Positions 52,510 through 60,357 of a DNA stretch of 64,000 nt are shown here, piece by piece; position 1 is the first letter of the stretch; each line of letters begins with the position of its first letter. The notes below the pieces were generated by a model, which was not told where the DNA came from, did no database searches, and worked only from the letters and a program-made list of their open reading frames with translations. The stretch is from JADLGL01 sp050184415 (lineage in GTDB: Bacteria > Pseudomonadota > Alphaproteobacteria > Rhizobiales > Kaistiaceae). The position numbers and the translations under genes are program-made. Where the stretch lies: assembly GCA_050184415.1 (NCBI GenBank), contig JBFXAJ010000002.1:124001-188000 (forward strand), read 5' to 3'.

Positions 52510-52833
52510 TTGCGTGACGTCATGGGTATGATGAAGCAGGCCAAGGAGCTGCAGACCAAGATGCAGCAGGTCCAGGAGCGCATCGCAGCGCTCGAGGTGA
52601 CCGGCGTCTCGGGCGGCGGCCTGGTTTCGGTGACCCTCTCCGGCCGCGGCGACATCCGGTCCCTGAAGATCGATCCGTCGCTCCTCAAGAGCGACGAGGG
52701 CGAGATCGTCGAGGACCTCATCATCGCCGCCCACAATGATGCCCGAGGCAAGCTCGAGACGCGGACGGCGGCAATGGCCCAGGACCTGACCGGCGGCCTC
52801 TCGCTGCCCCCCGGCCTGAAGCTGCCATTCTGA
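52510..52833 (+). CDS. nucleoid-associated protein YbaB/EbfC
   Basis: This 107-aa DNA-binding dimer has MGMMKQAKELQTKMQQVQER at the N-terminus, then SGGGLVSVTLSGRGDI and NDARGKLE. TTG 52510 (MRDVMGMM...) has GGAGG 6 nt upstream and matches rhizobial homologues; ATG 52522 would cut four residues. It is the middle gene of the conserved dnaX-ybaB-recR set. Confidence 0.93.
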   Translation: MRDVMGMMKQAKELQTKMQQVQERIAALEVTGVSGGGLVSVTLSGRGDIRSLKIDPSLLKSDEGEIVEDLIIAAHNDARGKLETRTAAMAQDLTGGLSLPPGLKLPF

Positions 52834-52842
52834 CAGCCCGCC

Positions 52843-53235
52843 ATGGCGGCCCACACCGAGTATATTCCGGGCGTCTGCAACATCGGCACCGAAGAGATCC
52901 GCCGGCGCCGCAACAGCGGCGTCCTGGCGCTCGGCTTCACGGCCGTTCTCTTCATCGGTCTCTTCGCCATGGACGCCAGTCCGTGGTGGTTCGCGATCCT
53001 CTTCCTTCCGTCGGCCGCCGCGGCGATCAGCCTCCTCCAGGCTTCGTTCCGGTTCTGCGTGTATTTCGGCCTCTTCGCGCTCTTCAATTTCGGGCGTGGC
53101 GGAGAGACGACGCGGGTCGCTTCCGAAAGGGCGAAGTCCATCGACCGTGCCGCGGCAATCCGGATGATCACTTACGGGATGGCGGTTGCGGCCACCTTCA
53201 CGTCGCTCGCCGTCCTTCTCGCAGCCAACCGCTGA
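52843..53235 (+). CDS. small membrane protein between ybaB and recR
   Basis: This 130-aa protein has three membrane helices: about residues 28-43, 50-80 and 107-126. Between the last two is a basic loop (GGETTRVASERAKSID). I recognise no family. It starts 9 nt after ybaB, and its stop overlaps the recR start by 1 nt, so it is translationally coupled to recR. An insertion at this point of the dnaX-ybaB-recR set is unusual. Confidence 0.65.
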   Translation: MAAHTEYIPGVCNIGTEEIRRRRNSGVLALGFTAVLFIGLFAMDASPWWFAILFLPSAAAAISLLQASFRFCVYFGLFALFNFGRGGETTRVASERAKSIDRAAAIRMITYGMAVAATFTSLAVLLAANR

Positions 53236-53840
53236 TGGCGCGCGCGGTTGCCGGCCCCGAGATCGAGCGGCTGATCCAGCTCCTAGCGAAGCTGCCCGGA
53301 CTCGGACCGCGCTCGGCCCGACGCGCCGCGCTCCACCTCATCCAGAAGAAGGACCAGCTCCTGGTACCGCTGGCGCAGGCGCTCGACATCGCGGTCGAGC
53401 GCGTGGTCGTGTGCTCGACTTGCGGCAACATCGACACCAGCGACCCCTGCACCGTCTGCAGCGATCCCCGGCGCGACGATGCGGTACTGGTCGTGGTCGA
53501 GGACGTCGCCGATCTTTGGGCGCTCGAGCGTGCCGGAGCGATCAACGCCCGGTACCACGTCCTTGGCGGGACGCTGTCCGCCCTCGACGGCGTCGGGCCT
53601 GACGACCTGACCATCGACCGGCTGGTCGAGCGCGTCGCGGGCGGCGGGGTCAAGGAGGTGATCCTTGCCGTCAACGCCACGGTCGACGGGCAGACCACCG
53701 CGCATTTCATCACCGACCGCCTCGCCGGCCTCGGCGCCAACGTCTCGCGGCTCGCGCATGGCGTTCCGGTCGGCGGCGAACTCGACTATCTGGACGAAGG
53801 GACGCTTTCTGCAGCCATCCGGAGCAGAACGCCCTTCTGA
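53235..53840 (+). CDS. recR: recombination protein RecR
   Basis: RecR (201 aa) works with RecF and RecO to load RecA on gaps. The HhH motif is LLAKLPGLGPRSARRAALHL. The zinc site is CSTCGNIDTSDPCTVC, and the Toprim domain starts VLVVVEDVADLWALE with later SRLAHGVPVGGELDYLDEGT. ATG 53235 overlaps the preceding stop by one nucleotide. Confidence 0.97.
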   Translation: MARAVAGPEIERLIQLLAKLPGLGPRSARRAALHLIQKKDQLLVPLAQALDIAVERVVVCSTCGNIDTSDPCTVCSDPRRDDAVLVVVEDVADLWALERAGAINARYHVLGGTLSALDGVGPDDLTIDRLVERVAGGGVKEVILAVNATVDGQTTAHFITDRLAGLGANVSRLAHGVPVGGELDYLDEGTLSAAIRSRTPF

Positions 53841-53851
53841 CGGAGCCCTCG

Positions 53852-54457
53852 ATGAACCCCGCTGTCCTCCATGACGTTCACGAATTCTGGTTCGGGGTCC
53901 TGGAGGCGCCGGAGGATCCGGCCGCAGACAAGGCGCCGATGTGGTTCCGCCAGGACGACGCGACGGACGCGCTGATCCGCGACCGGTTCGGCGTCTATCT
54001 GCCCGAGGCAGCCGCGGCGAGCTGGGACAATCTCGAAGACATGCCGCGGACCCAGCAGGTCGGGCTGATCGTCCTCCTCGACCAGTTCCCCCGCAACATT
54101 TTTCGCACCTCGGGTGAGGCCTTCGCCTATGACTACCGCGCGCTGGACCTAACCGCCCGGCTGATCGCATTGGGGATCGAGCGCTACTGGCTCGCCGAGC
54201 GGAGCTTCCTCTTCCTGCCCTTCATGCACAGCGAGGAAATCGCGCACCAGGACTATTCGGTCTTTCTCTATGCCGAGCAGGCACTGACGGCGCCGACCAA
54301 CTGGAAGGAATCGTTCCGCACCGGGGTCGACTTCTCGACGAAACACCGCGACCTGATCCGGAAGTTCGGGCGCTTCCCGCACCGCAACGCCGTCCTCGGG
54401 CGGGCGTCGACGCCGGAGGAGATCGCGTTCATGGAGAAGCACGGCCGGGGATACTAG
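53852..54457 (+). CDS. DUF924 family protein
   Basis: This 201-aa helical protein has the DUF924 landmarks VHEFWFGVLEAP, MWFRQDDATDALIRDRF, VLLDQFPRNIFR, FLFLPFMHSEEIAHQD and FPHRNAVLGRASTPEEIAF. The fold is TPR-like; function is unknown. It starts 11 nt after recR and probably shares its transcript. Confidence 0.88.
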   Translation: MNPAVLHDVHEFWFGVLEAPEDPAADKAPMWFRQDDATDALIRDRFGVYLPEAAAASWDNLEDMPRTQQVGLIVLLDQFPRNIFRTSGEAFAYDYRALDLTARLIALGIERYWLAERSFLFLPFMHSEEIAHQDYSVFLYAEQALTAPTNWKESFRTGVDFSTKHRDLIRKFGRFPHRNAVLGRASTPEEIAFMEKHGRGY

Positions 54458-54466
54458 GCACAAGCG

Positions 54467-54868
54467 ATGCCGGTCAGCGACGCCGCGTTCCGACGGATGG
54501 CGCTCGCGCTCCCCGAAGCGGCGGAAGGTGAGCACGAGGGTCTCCCGACCTTACATGTCGGCGGCAAGCGGTTCGCGACGCTCGGCTGGCGGTAGGCCGG
54601 CACCGCCACCCTTGGCGTCGCGGAAGAGCTCCGCGTAGCGCTGACCGAAGCCATCCCGGGACTGTTCGCGCCCATGCCGGGCAAATGGGGCGATCGCGGC
54701 CACACCTATATGCCGCTCGATCTGGCCGACGCCGCGGCAGTCGAGACGGCCCTCCGCGCGGCTTGGCGACGGGCGGCGCCGAACCAGCTCGCGGCAACGC
54801 TCGACCCTGGTCGCGAGGACCGCGACAGCTATGCTAGGCGCGTCACTGCAGGGCGGCGGCGTCCGTGA
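54467..54868 (+). pseudogene. MmcQ/YjbR-family gene interrupted by one amber codon
   Basis: From ATG 54467 the frame reads AAFRRMALALPEAAEGEHEG and HVGGKRFATLGWR, then TAG at 54593. The same frame continues without other stops: LFAPMPGKWGDRGHTYMPLD and AAAVETALRAAWRRAAPNQL, the expected second half of a MmcQ/YjbR protein. A segment between TLGW and the next match also seems shortened. The end overlaps the convergent gene by 26 nt. It is most likely a recent pseudogene; readthrough or sequencing error is possible. Confidence 0.8.
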
Positions 54869-55832
54869 TGACGTGGCTCCAACCGCCGTCTGGCCGGGCG
54901 GTGATGACGGGCATCCAGTCGCCGCCGAGCAGGAGGTCCACGGTGCGTTCGAAGGCGGCCGGATCGAGCCGGCCATTGCCGCCAGCTACGAGAGCATTGA
55001 CGGCGTGCATCCTTCCGAAGGCCAGGGGCTCGGTCGGACCAGCGGCCTCGACATGGCCGGTGACGATCGCGAGGGCCTCGGCAGGGTTGTCCCGCGCATG
55101 GTCCCAGCCGCGCATCGTCGCGCGGACGAAGCGTGCCATCCGGTCGACGAAGGCAGGATCGGACAGGTTCGCCTCAAGGACGAAAAGCCCGTCCTCGAGG
55201 AGCGCGATCCCCTGCTCGTCGAGGCGGAAGACGACGAGCTGGTCGCGCGGGATCCCGGCTTCGATCAGCTGAAAATATTCGTTGTAGGTCATTGAGGAGA
55301 CGCAGTCGGCCGCGCCGTCGCGCAGCCCGGCCACTGCCTCGCCCTGCGGCACCAGCGTGACGCCGTCGGGGCCGCCCTCGGTCGGGATGCCGAGATGGGC
55401 CATCCACACCAGCATCGGAAAGGCGTTGCCACCGGGCCAGATGCCCACTCTCTTGCCGCGGAGATCGCTCGGCTCGGTGACCCCGGCGCTGTCGAGGCAG
55501 GCGATTCCGAAGCCCGATCGCGTGAACATCTGGGCGACATTGGTGAGCGGGAGGCCTTCGGCGCGTGCCAGAAGGGCCGTCGGCAGCCATTCCAGGATGA
55601 CGTCTGCGTCGCCGGCCTCCAGCACGGCCAGCGGGTCGATTTCCGGGCCGCCGCGGAGGATCGTCACGTCGAGTCCTTCGTCGGCGTAGTAGCCGAGGTC
55701 GGCGGCGGCGTAGTAGCCGGCAAACTGCGCCTGCGGATACCACTTCAACTGCAGCGTCACCGCGTCCTGCGCGAGTGCCGGCGGTGCCGCAAGCGCGGCG
55801 ACAAAGAGCGCAAGGCGCAGTGCCAGGTTCAT
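54843..55832 (-). CDS. ABC transporter substrate-binding protein, NMT1/THI5-like
   Basis: This 329-aa protein has a signal peptide (cleavage near ALAQ). The mature part begins VTLQLKWYPQAQFAGYYAAA, followed by GYYADEGLDVTILRGG and GKRVGIWPGGNAF. This is the pattern of NMT1/THI5-like binding proteins for pyrimidine precursors, nitrate-like or sulfonate-like solutes. No permease or ATPase gene is adjacent and no TPP riboswitch is seen upstream, so the ligand is open. Confidence 0.82.
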   Translation of the reverse strand: MNLALRLALFVAALAAPPALAQDAVTLQLKWYPQAQFAGYYAAADLGYYADEGLDVTILRGGPEIDPLAVLEAGDADVILEWLPTALLARAEGLPLTNVAQMFTRSGFGIACLDSAGVTEPSDLRGKRVGIWPGGNAFPMLVWMAHLGIPTEGGPDGVTLVPQGEAVAGLRDGAADCVSSMTYNEYFQLIEAGIPRDQLVVFRLDEQGIALLEDGLFVLEANLSDPAFVDRMARFVRATMRGWDHARDNPAEALAIVTGHVEAAGPTEPLAFGRMHAVNALVAGGNGRLDPAAFERTVDLLLGGDWMPVITARPDGGWSHVITDAAALQ

Positions 55833-56060
55833 TTTTCAGCCCCGAACAGCTTAAATCCCCGACGGCGAGCATAGCGCACTACGCACGTTTGCGCAGGGGA
55901 CCGTTCGCGGCCGGGAGGTGTCGTGCGCGCGGGCACCTGCGACTGCGGCTGAGTTTTCGAAGGCAGCGCGGAACCAGGCATCGGCACCGGCCCTTGTGGT
56001 GATGGATCGCCAGCAAGCGGCCGGGTCGTCTCCACCGCCTGGCCGTGACACGAGGTTCCA

Positions 56061-56498
56061 ATGCCGAAACCGCCAGCCCGAATCGCCGCCCTCGCGCCAC
56101 TCCTCGGCACATGGAACACGACCGGTGTCGTATTCGCCGCCGACGGCAGCGAGGGCGCCCGTATCCTCGCCACGGATTTCTATGAGTTCTTCCCGGGTGG
56201 CCATTTCATGCTCCACCACGTCGACGCCCGGCTCGGCGACGCCGTGACGCGTTCGATCGAGATCTTGCGCTGGGACAAAGAGCGCAAAGTCGTCGCCGCG
56301 CGGTCGCTTAACGACCGGGGCGGCGTTGAAGACTCCATCATTCAGCTTCGCGGCCGCCGTCTCCGGATCACGGGCGAAAGGATGCGGTTCGAGGGCTCTT
56401 TCAGCCCCGATTTCCGAACGATTTCCGGCCGGTGGCAACAACAGGGCGAGGAGGAAGAATGGAAGCCGGCCATGGACGTCGTCCTGACGCGGGCATGA
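56061..56498 (+). CDS. DUF1579-like small protein
   Basis: This 145-aa protein has a lipocalin-like beta pattern: ALAPLLGTWNTTGVV, DFYEFFPGGHFMLHHVDA, EILRWDKERK, and FSPDFRTISGRWQQQGEEEEW. It resembles DUF1579-type proteins that estimate binding of small molecules; the family match is by eye. It has no signal peptide. It stands alone. Confidence 0.6.
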   Translation: MPKPPARIAALAPLLGTWNTTGVVFAADGSEGARILATDFYEFFPGGHFMLHHVDARLGDAVTRSIEILRWDKERKVVAARSLNDRGGVEDSIIQLRGRRLRITGERMRFEGSFSPDFRTISGRWQQQGEEEEWKPAMDVVLTRA

Positions 56499-56642
56499 TC
56501 ATGACGGCTGCACGGCCCTGCTTTCCCCGCGATGCGTGGCCCGCCAGAGCGCGGCGCACCCAGCGCTGCCAGCCGGCCACACCGGCTTGACGCGCCTCGC
56601 CGCTAAGCCCCAATTCGGCAGGTATCAGGAGAAACGCGCCTA

Positions 56643-58163
56643 ATGTTCCCAAAGCCGGTCGCGGGCCTTCGGCCCAACAGCTTCGCCTTCGAGACCCAGC
56701 CGCTCGTGAAGGCGACCGGCTTCCGCGAATACGACGCCCGCTGGTGGTTCGGCCACGAGAGCAGCCCGGTTCTCCCCGAGCTCAATCTGATGGGCGTCCA
56801 GGCGCTCGGCCTCGGCCTCGGGACGTTGATCCAGGAGCGCGGCGTCCGGCCGGACATCGTCGTCGGCCATGATTTCCGCTCCTATTCGCTCTCGATCAAG
56901 CTGGCGCTGGTGAACGGGCTCGTTGCCGCGGGCTGCCGCGTGAAGGACGTCGGCCTCGCGCTGTCGCCGATGGCGTATTTCGCGCAGTTCGACCTCGACT
57001 GCCCGGCGGTCGCGATGGTCACCGCGTCGCACAATGAGAATGGCTGGACCGGGGTGAAGATGGGCGCGGACCGGCCGCTGACCTTCGGTCCCGACGAGAT
57101 CACCCGCCTCAAGGAGATCGTGCTCGGCGCGCTGTGGCAGCCGCGGTCCGGCGGCTCCTACACCTTCGTCGAAGGCTTCGCCGAACGCTACATCGCCGAC
57201 CTCGCCTCGCGTCCCAAGCTGACGCGGAAGCTGAACGTGGTCGCGGCCTGCGGCAACGGCACCGCGGGCGCCTTTGCGCCGGAGGTGTTGCGTCGCGTCG
57301 GCTGCGAGGTCGTGGAGCTCGACACCGAACTCGACCACACTTTTCCGCGCTACAACCCGAATCCCGAAGACCTCAAGATGCTGCACGTCCTTGCCGACAC
57401 CGTGCGCGAGGTCGGCGCCGATGTCGGCTTCGGCTTCGACGGCGACGGCGACCGCTGCGGCATCGTCGACAATACCGGCCGCGAGATCTTTGCCGACAAG
57501 GTCGGGGCGATCATCGCCCGCGACCTCGCCGCCAAGCATCCGAACGCGAAATTCGTCGTCGACGTGAAGTCGACCGGCCTCTTCCGCACCGACCCCGAGC
57601 TGACGTCGAAGGGCGTCGTCACCGACTACTGGAAGACCGGCCATTCCTACATGAAGCGCCGCGTCACCGAGATCGGCGCGCTGGCGGGCTTCGAGAAGTC
57701 CGGCCACTTCTTCTTCAACCGCCCGATCGGCCGCGGCTATGACGACGGGCTCCTGACCGCGCTCACGATCTGCGAGGTGCTGGAGCGCAATCCGGACAAG
57801 TCGATGGCGGAGATTTACGAGGAGCTGCCGCACACCTTCGGCTCGCCGACCATGTCCGCCCATTCGGACGACGAGAAGAAATACGGCGTCGTCGACACCG
57901 TCGTGAAGCGCTTCGAGGACATGTACGCGAAGGGCGAGACGGTCGGCGGCCACCCGATCGTCGACCTCGTCACCGTGAACGGCATCCGCGTCGTCACCGA
58001 TGACGGCACGTGGGGCCTCGTCCGCGCCTCCTCCAACAAGCCGGAGCTCGTGGTCGTGGTGGAAAGCCCGGTCTCCGACAAGCGTTTGCGGGAAATGTTC
58101 GCGGCCGTCGATGGCGTGCTCCGCGAGAATCCGGGCATCGGCCCCTACAACCAGACGATCTGA
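56643..58163 (+). CDS. phosphomannomutase/phosphoglucomutase
   Basis: This 506-aa alpha-D-phosphohexomutase interconverts hexose-1- and hexose-6-phosphates for polysaccharide precursors. The catalytic Ser129 lies in VTASHNENGWTG, the metal loop is FGFDGDGDRCGIVD, the sugar loop EKSGHFFF, and a C-terminal phosphate-binding RASSNKPELVV is present. The stop is 3 nt from the next gene. Confidence 0.93.
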   Translation: MFPKPVAGLRPNSFAFETQPLVKATGFREYDARWWFGHESSPVLPELNLMGVQALGLGLGTLIQERGVRPDIVVGHDFRSYSLSIKLALVNGLVAAGCRVKDVGLALSPMAYFAQFDLDCPAVAMVTASHNENGWTGVKMGADRPLTFGPDEITRLKEIVLGALWQPRSGGSYTFVEGFAERYIADLASRPKLTRKLNVVAACGNGTAGAFAPEVLRRVGCEVVELDTELDHTFPRYNPNPEDLKMLHVLADTVREVGADVGFGFDGDGDRCGIVDNTGREIFADKVGAIIARDLAAKHPNAKFVVDVKSTGLFRTDPELTSKGVVTDYWKTGHSYMKRRVTEIGALAGFEKSGHFFFNRPIGRGYDDGLLTALTICEVLERNPDKSMAEIYEELPHTFGSPTMSAHSDDEKKYGVVDTVVKRFEDMYAKGETVGGHPIVDLVTVNGIRVVTDDGTWGLVRASSNKPELVVVVESPVSDKRLREMFAAVDGVLRENPGIGPYNQTI

Positions 58164-58166
58164 GCG

Positions 58167-59069
58167 ATGAAGTCGCCCGCGATCCCTTCCCTTGTCGCCG
58201 CCCTCGCGGTCGCCATCCTCGCGGCGGTTCCGGCGGGGGCTCAAGTGGTGCCCGAAACCGACGTGCTCCGCGTCGGCGTGCTCGCCGGCGACAACCAGGC
58301 CTATGTCAGCGCCCGCGCCGAGCCGTTCCGGCGTTACCTCGCCGATACCCTCGACATGGACGTCGAGCTCTTTGCCGCCGTCGACTACGAGGCGCTGGTC
58401 AACGCGCAGGTCGCCGGCACCGTCGACGCCGCGTTCCTGTCGGCCACCGTGTTCGCGGGCGCGAGCACCGCCTGCGGCGGCTGCATCGAGCCCCTCGTCG
58501 TCCCGATCGGCCCCGGCGGCCAACCCGGATATTTTGCCGTGCTCGTCGCGCCCTCGGGCGGGGTCGTCGGCACGCTCCGGCAGCTGCCCGGTCGCCGGCT
58601 GGCCGTGTCGGGTGCGGATTCGATCGCCGGCCGTCTGCTGCCGCTCAGCCTGTTCGCGGCCGAGGAGGTCGCCCTCGACGCCGTGACGCTGGTCGAGCGC
58701 GTCGGACCGGCCGAGGCGCTTGCGGCGATGCTCGCCGGCGAGGCGGACGCGGCACTCGCCTGGTCCACCCTGACCGGCAACGCCGCCACCGGCTACGATG
58801 GCGGCGCGCTGACCCAGCTCGTTGCCGCGGGCCGCCTCGACATGAACCAGGTGGCGCTGATCTGGACCTCGCCGCTCATTCCCTACGGCCCGCTCGCGGT
58901 TCGCGCGGATCTTCCGGACGATCTCAAGAACGGGCTTCAGGATGCGATGGTCGGCCTCACAGCCGATCCCGACGCGCTGGCGGCGATCGACCGGGAGTTC
59001 GGCAACGGCTACCAGCCCGCGACACCCGAGATGTTCGAGGTCCTCGTCACGATCGCCGCCGGTGGATAG
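58167..59069 (+). CDS. PhnD-type phosphate/phosphonate-like substrate-binding protein
   Basis: This 300-aa protein has a signal peptide (cleavage near AGAQ). The mature domain reads DVLRVGVLAGDNQAYVSARA, ALVNAQVAGTVDAAFLSATV and WTSPLIPYGPLAVRADLPDD, the PhnD/SsuA-like pattern. It is coupled to the phosphomannomutase gene (3-nt gap), not to transporter genes. The ligand is unknown. It may act as a sensor-type or orphan binding protein. Confidence 0.8.
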   Translation: MKSPAIPSLVAALAVAILAAVPAGAQVVPETDVLRVGVLAGDNQAYVSARAEPFRRYLADTLDMDVELFAAVDYEALVNAQVAGTVDAAFLSATVFAGASTACGGCIEPLVVPIGPGGQPGYFAVLVAPSGGVVGTLRQLPGRRLAVSGADSIAGRLLPLSLFAAEEVALDAVTLVERVGPAEALAAMLAGEADAALAWSTLTGNAATGYDGGALTQLVAAGRLDMNQVALIWTSPLIPYGPLAVRADLPDDLKNGLQDAMVGLTADPDALAAIDREFGNGYQPATPEMFEVLVTIAAGG

Positions 59070-59341
59070 AGCGCGTCCCGAAGGGGAAAGCGCGGGCATC
59101 GTAAATGAGCCCTGAACGGAATTCTTCGGCCGTTAGGTAAAGGCCATCCTACCGCGCCCCGCCGATCACGCTTTTCCGCGGCCACACGTAAAGCAGACGT
59201 AACTGCCTGTCGTCACAGGGTAAACGAAGTCCAACTCCCGGCGCTAAACTTGTCGGCGGCGCTTAACCACTGTGCAGGCGATCCCACGCAAATCTGCCTT
59301 CCGTCGGGCGACAGAGCCCGCAGGAAGAGCAGGACAGTCGG

Positions 59342-59530
59342 ATGCGGACCTCCACGCGGCGCCATCGGCGCCAGGGCCTCGCAGTCACCATCGAATACGG
59401 GCTGATTGCCGCCATGCTGTGCGCGGCGATCGTGGCCGCCGCGTTCGCGCTCCGCTCCGCGGTCTCCATCGCCGATCCCGACGGCACGCCGGTGCCGGTG
59501 GCCACCGCCTCGGCCATGGGCGAGCGATGA
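59342..59530 (+). CDS. Flp/Fap-type pilin subunit
   Basis: This 62-aa protein has a basic leader MRTSTRRHRRQG, then LAVTIEYGLIAAMLCAAIVA, the Flp-type motif with conserved Glu and Tyr before a membrane helix. The leader would be removed by the CpaA-type peptidase encoded next. Its start ATG 59342 lies after 272 nt of non-coding DNA. The stop overlaps cpaA (ATGA). Confidence 0.8.
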   Translation: MRTSTRRHRRQGLAVTIEYGLIAAMLCAAIVAAAFALRSAVSIADPDGTPVPVATASAMGER

Positions 59531-60030
59531 GCGCGTTCCTCGAGATCACCTTCCTCGCCTTTCCCCTGCTGATGGCATTTGCGGCCGTCTCGGACCTCCT
59601 CACCTTCCGGATCCCCAACCTCGTCCCGCTCCTCGGCGTCGCGGGGTTTACGGTCGCGGCCCAGATTGCCGGCTTCGATGTCGGCACGATCGGCCTCCAT
59701 GTTGGCGTCGGGCTGGCGGCCCTTGCGGCCGGTCTCGTGCTGTTCGCGCGGGGCTGGGTAGGCGGCGGCGACGCCAAGATCGCCGCGGTCGCCGTCCTCT
59801 GGGTCGGGCCGGCGGCGGCGCCGCAGTTCATCGCCTGGACGCTCGTGGCGGGCGGCCTCCTGACCGTCGCCACCATCGCGGTGCGGCGCCAGCCGCTTCC
59901 TGCCTTCGCGATCCGGACGTGGACGCTCCGCCTTCACGATCCCCGAAGCGGCATCCCCTACGGGATCGCGATCGGCGCCGCCGCGCTGGCGGTGTATCCG
60001 CAGACCTGGACCGCGCTGCTGCTCGCCTGA
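59527..60030 (+). CDS. cpaA: prepilin peptidase CpaA (A24 family)
   Basis: This 167-aa inner-membrane aspartic peptidase processes Flp pilin. Catalytic Asp residues appear in FAAVSDLLTFRIPN and in the GGGDAK motif (GWVGGGDAKIAA). There are about five helices. The cpaBCDEF genes for secretion are not in the window, so this is a pilin-peptidase pair detached from the main tad cluster. Confidence 0.85.
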   Translation: MSAFLEITFLAFPLLMAFAAVSDLLTFRIPNLVPLLGVAGFTVAAQIAGFDVGTIGLHVGVGLAALAAGLVLFARGWVGGGDAKIAAVAVLWVGPAAAPQFIAWTLVAGGLLTVATIAVRRQPLPAFAIRTWTLRLHDPRSGIPYGIAIGAAALAVYPQTWTALLLA

Positions 60031-60108
60031 GACGGCAACAGGGTCGCTGGCGATAGGCGCCGATTGCCCCTAGTGTCCGCCCGGCTTCACCTGCGTCTTG
60101 CGTACGAA

Positions 60109-60357
60109 ATGTCCCAGCCCGGCGTCTCGCGGAAACTCGCCGCCATCCTCGCGATGGACGTCGTCGGCTATTCGCGGCTGATGGGCGCGGACGAGGAAAG
60201 GCACGCTTCTGAAGCTCCTTTCCAGTGGCGCAGGACGTTCCTCAGCCAGGACGAGTTCGACCGGATGACGGCAGGTCTTGCCATGGCCGGCATCCATCCC
60301 GGCGACGTCGCGGCGCGCACCGGCGGTGCGGCGCCAAAACCAGCGGATCTCCAATGA
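60109..60357 (+). pseudogene. remnant of a class III adenylate cyclase
   Basis: The frame begins MSQPGVSRKLAAILAMDVVGYSRLMGADEE, the start of many alphaproteobacterial class III cyclases (usually RRLAAILAADVVGYSRLMG). After residue 31 the match stops and 50 unrelated residues follow until a stop overlapping the aminopeptidase start. Only the first metal-binding Asp region of the cyclase is left. It may be a decayed gene; a small real protein cannot be excluded. Confidence 0.6.

Noticed and set aside
55833..56060. Possible TPP riboswitch before the NMT1/THI5-like gene
   Set aside because: The conserved CTGAGA and ACCTGA elements are not in a plausible arrangement on the minus strand.
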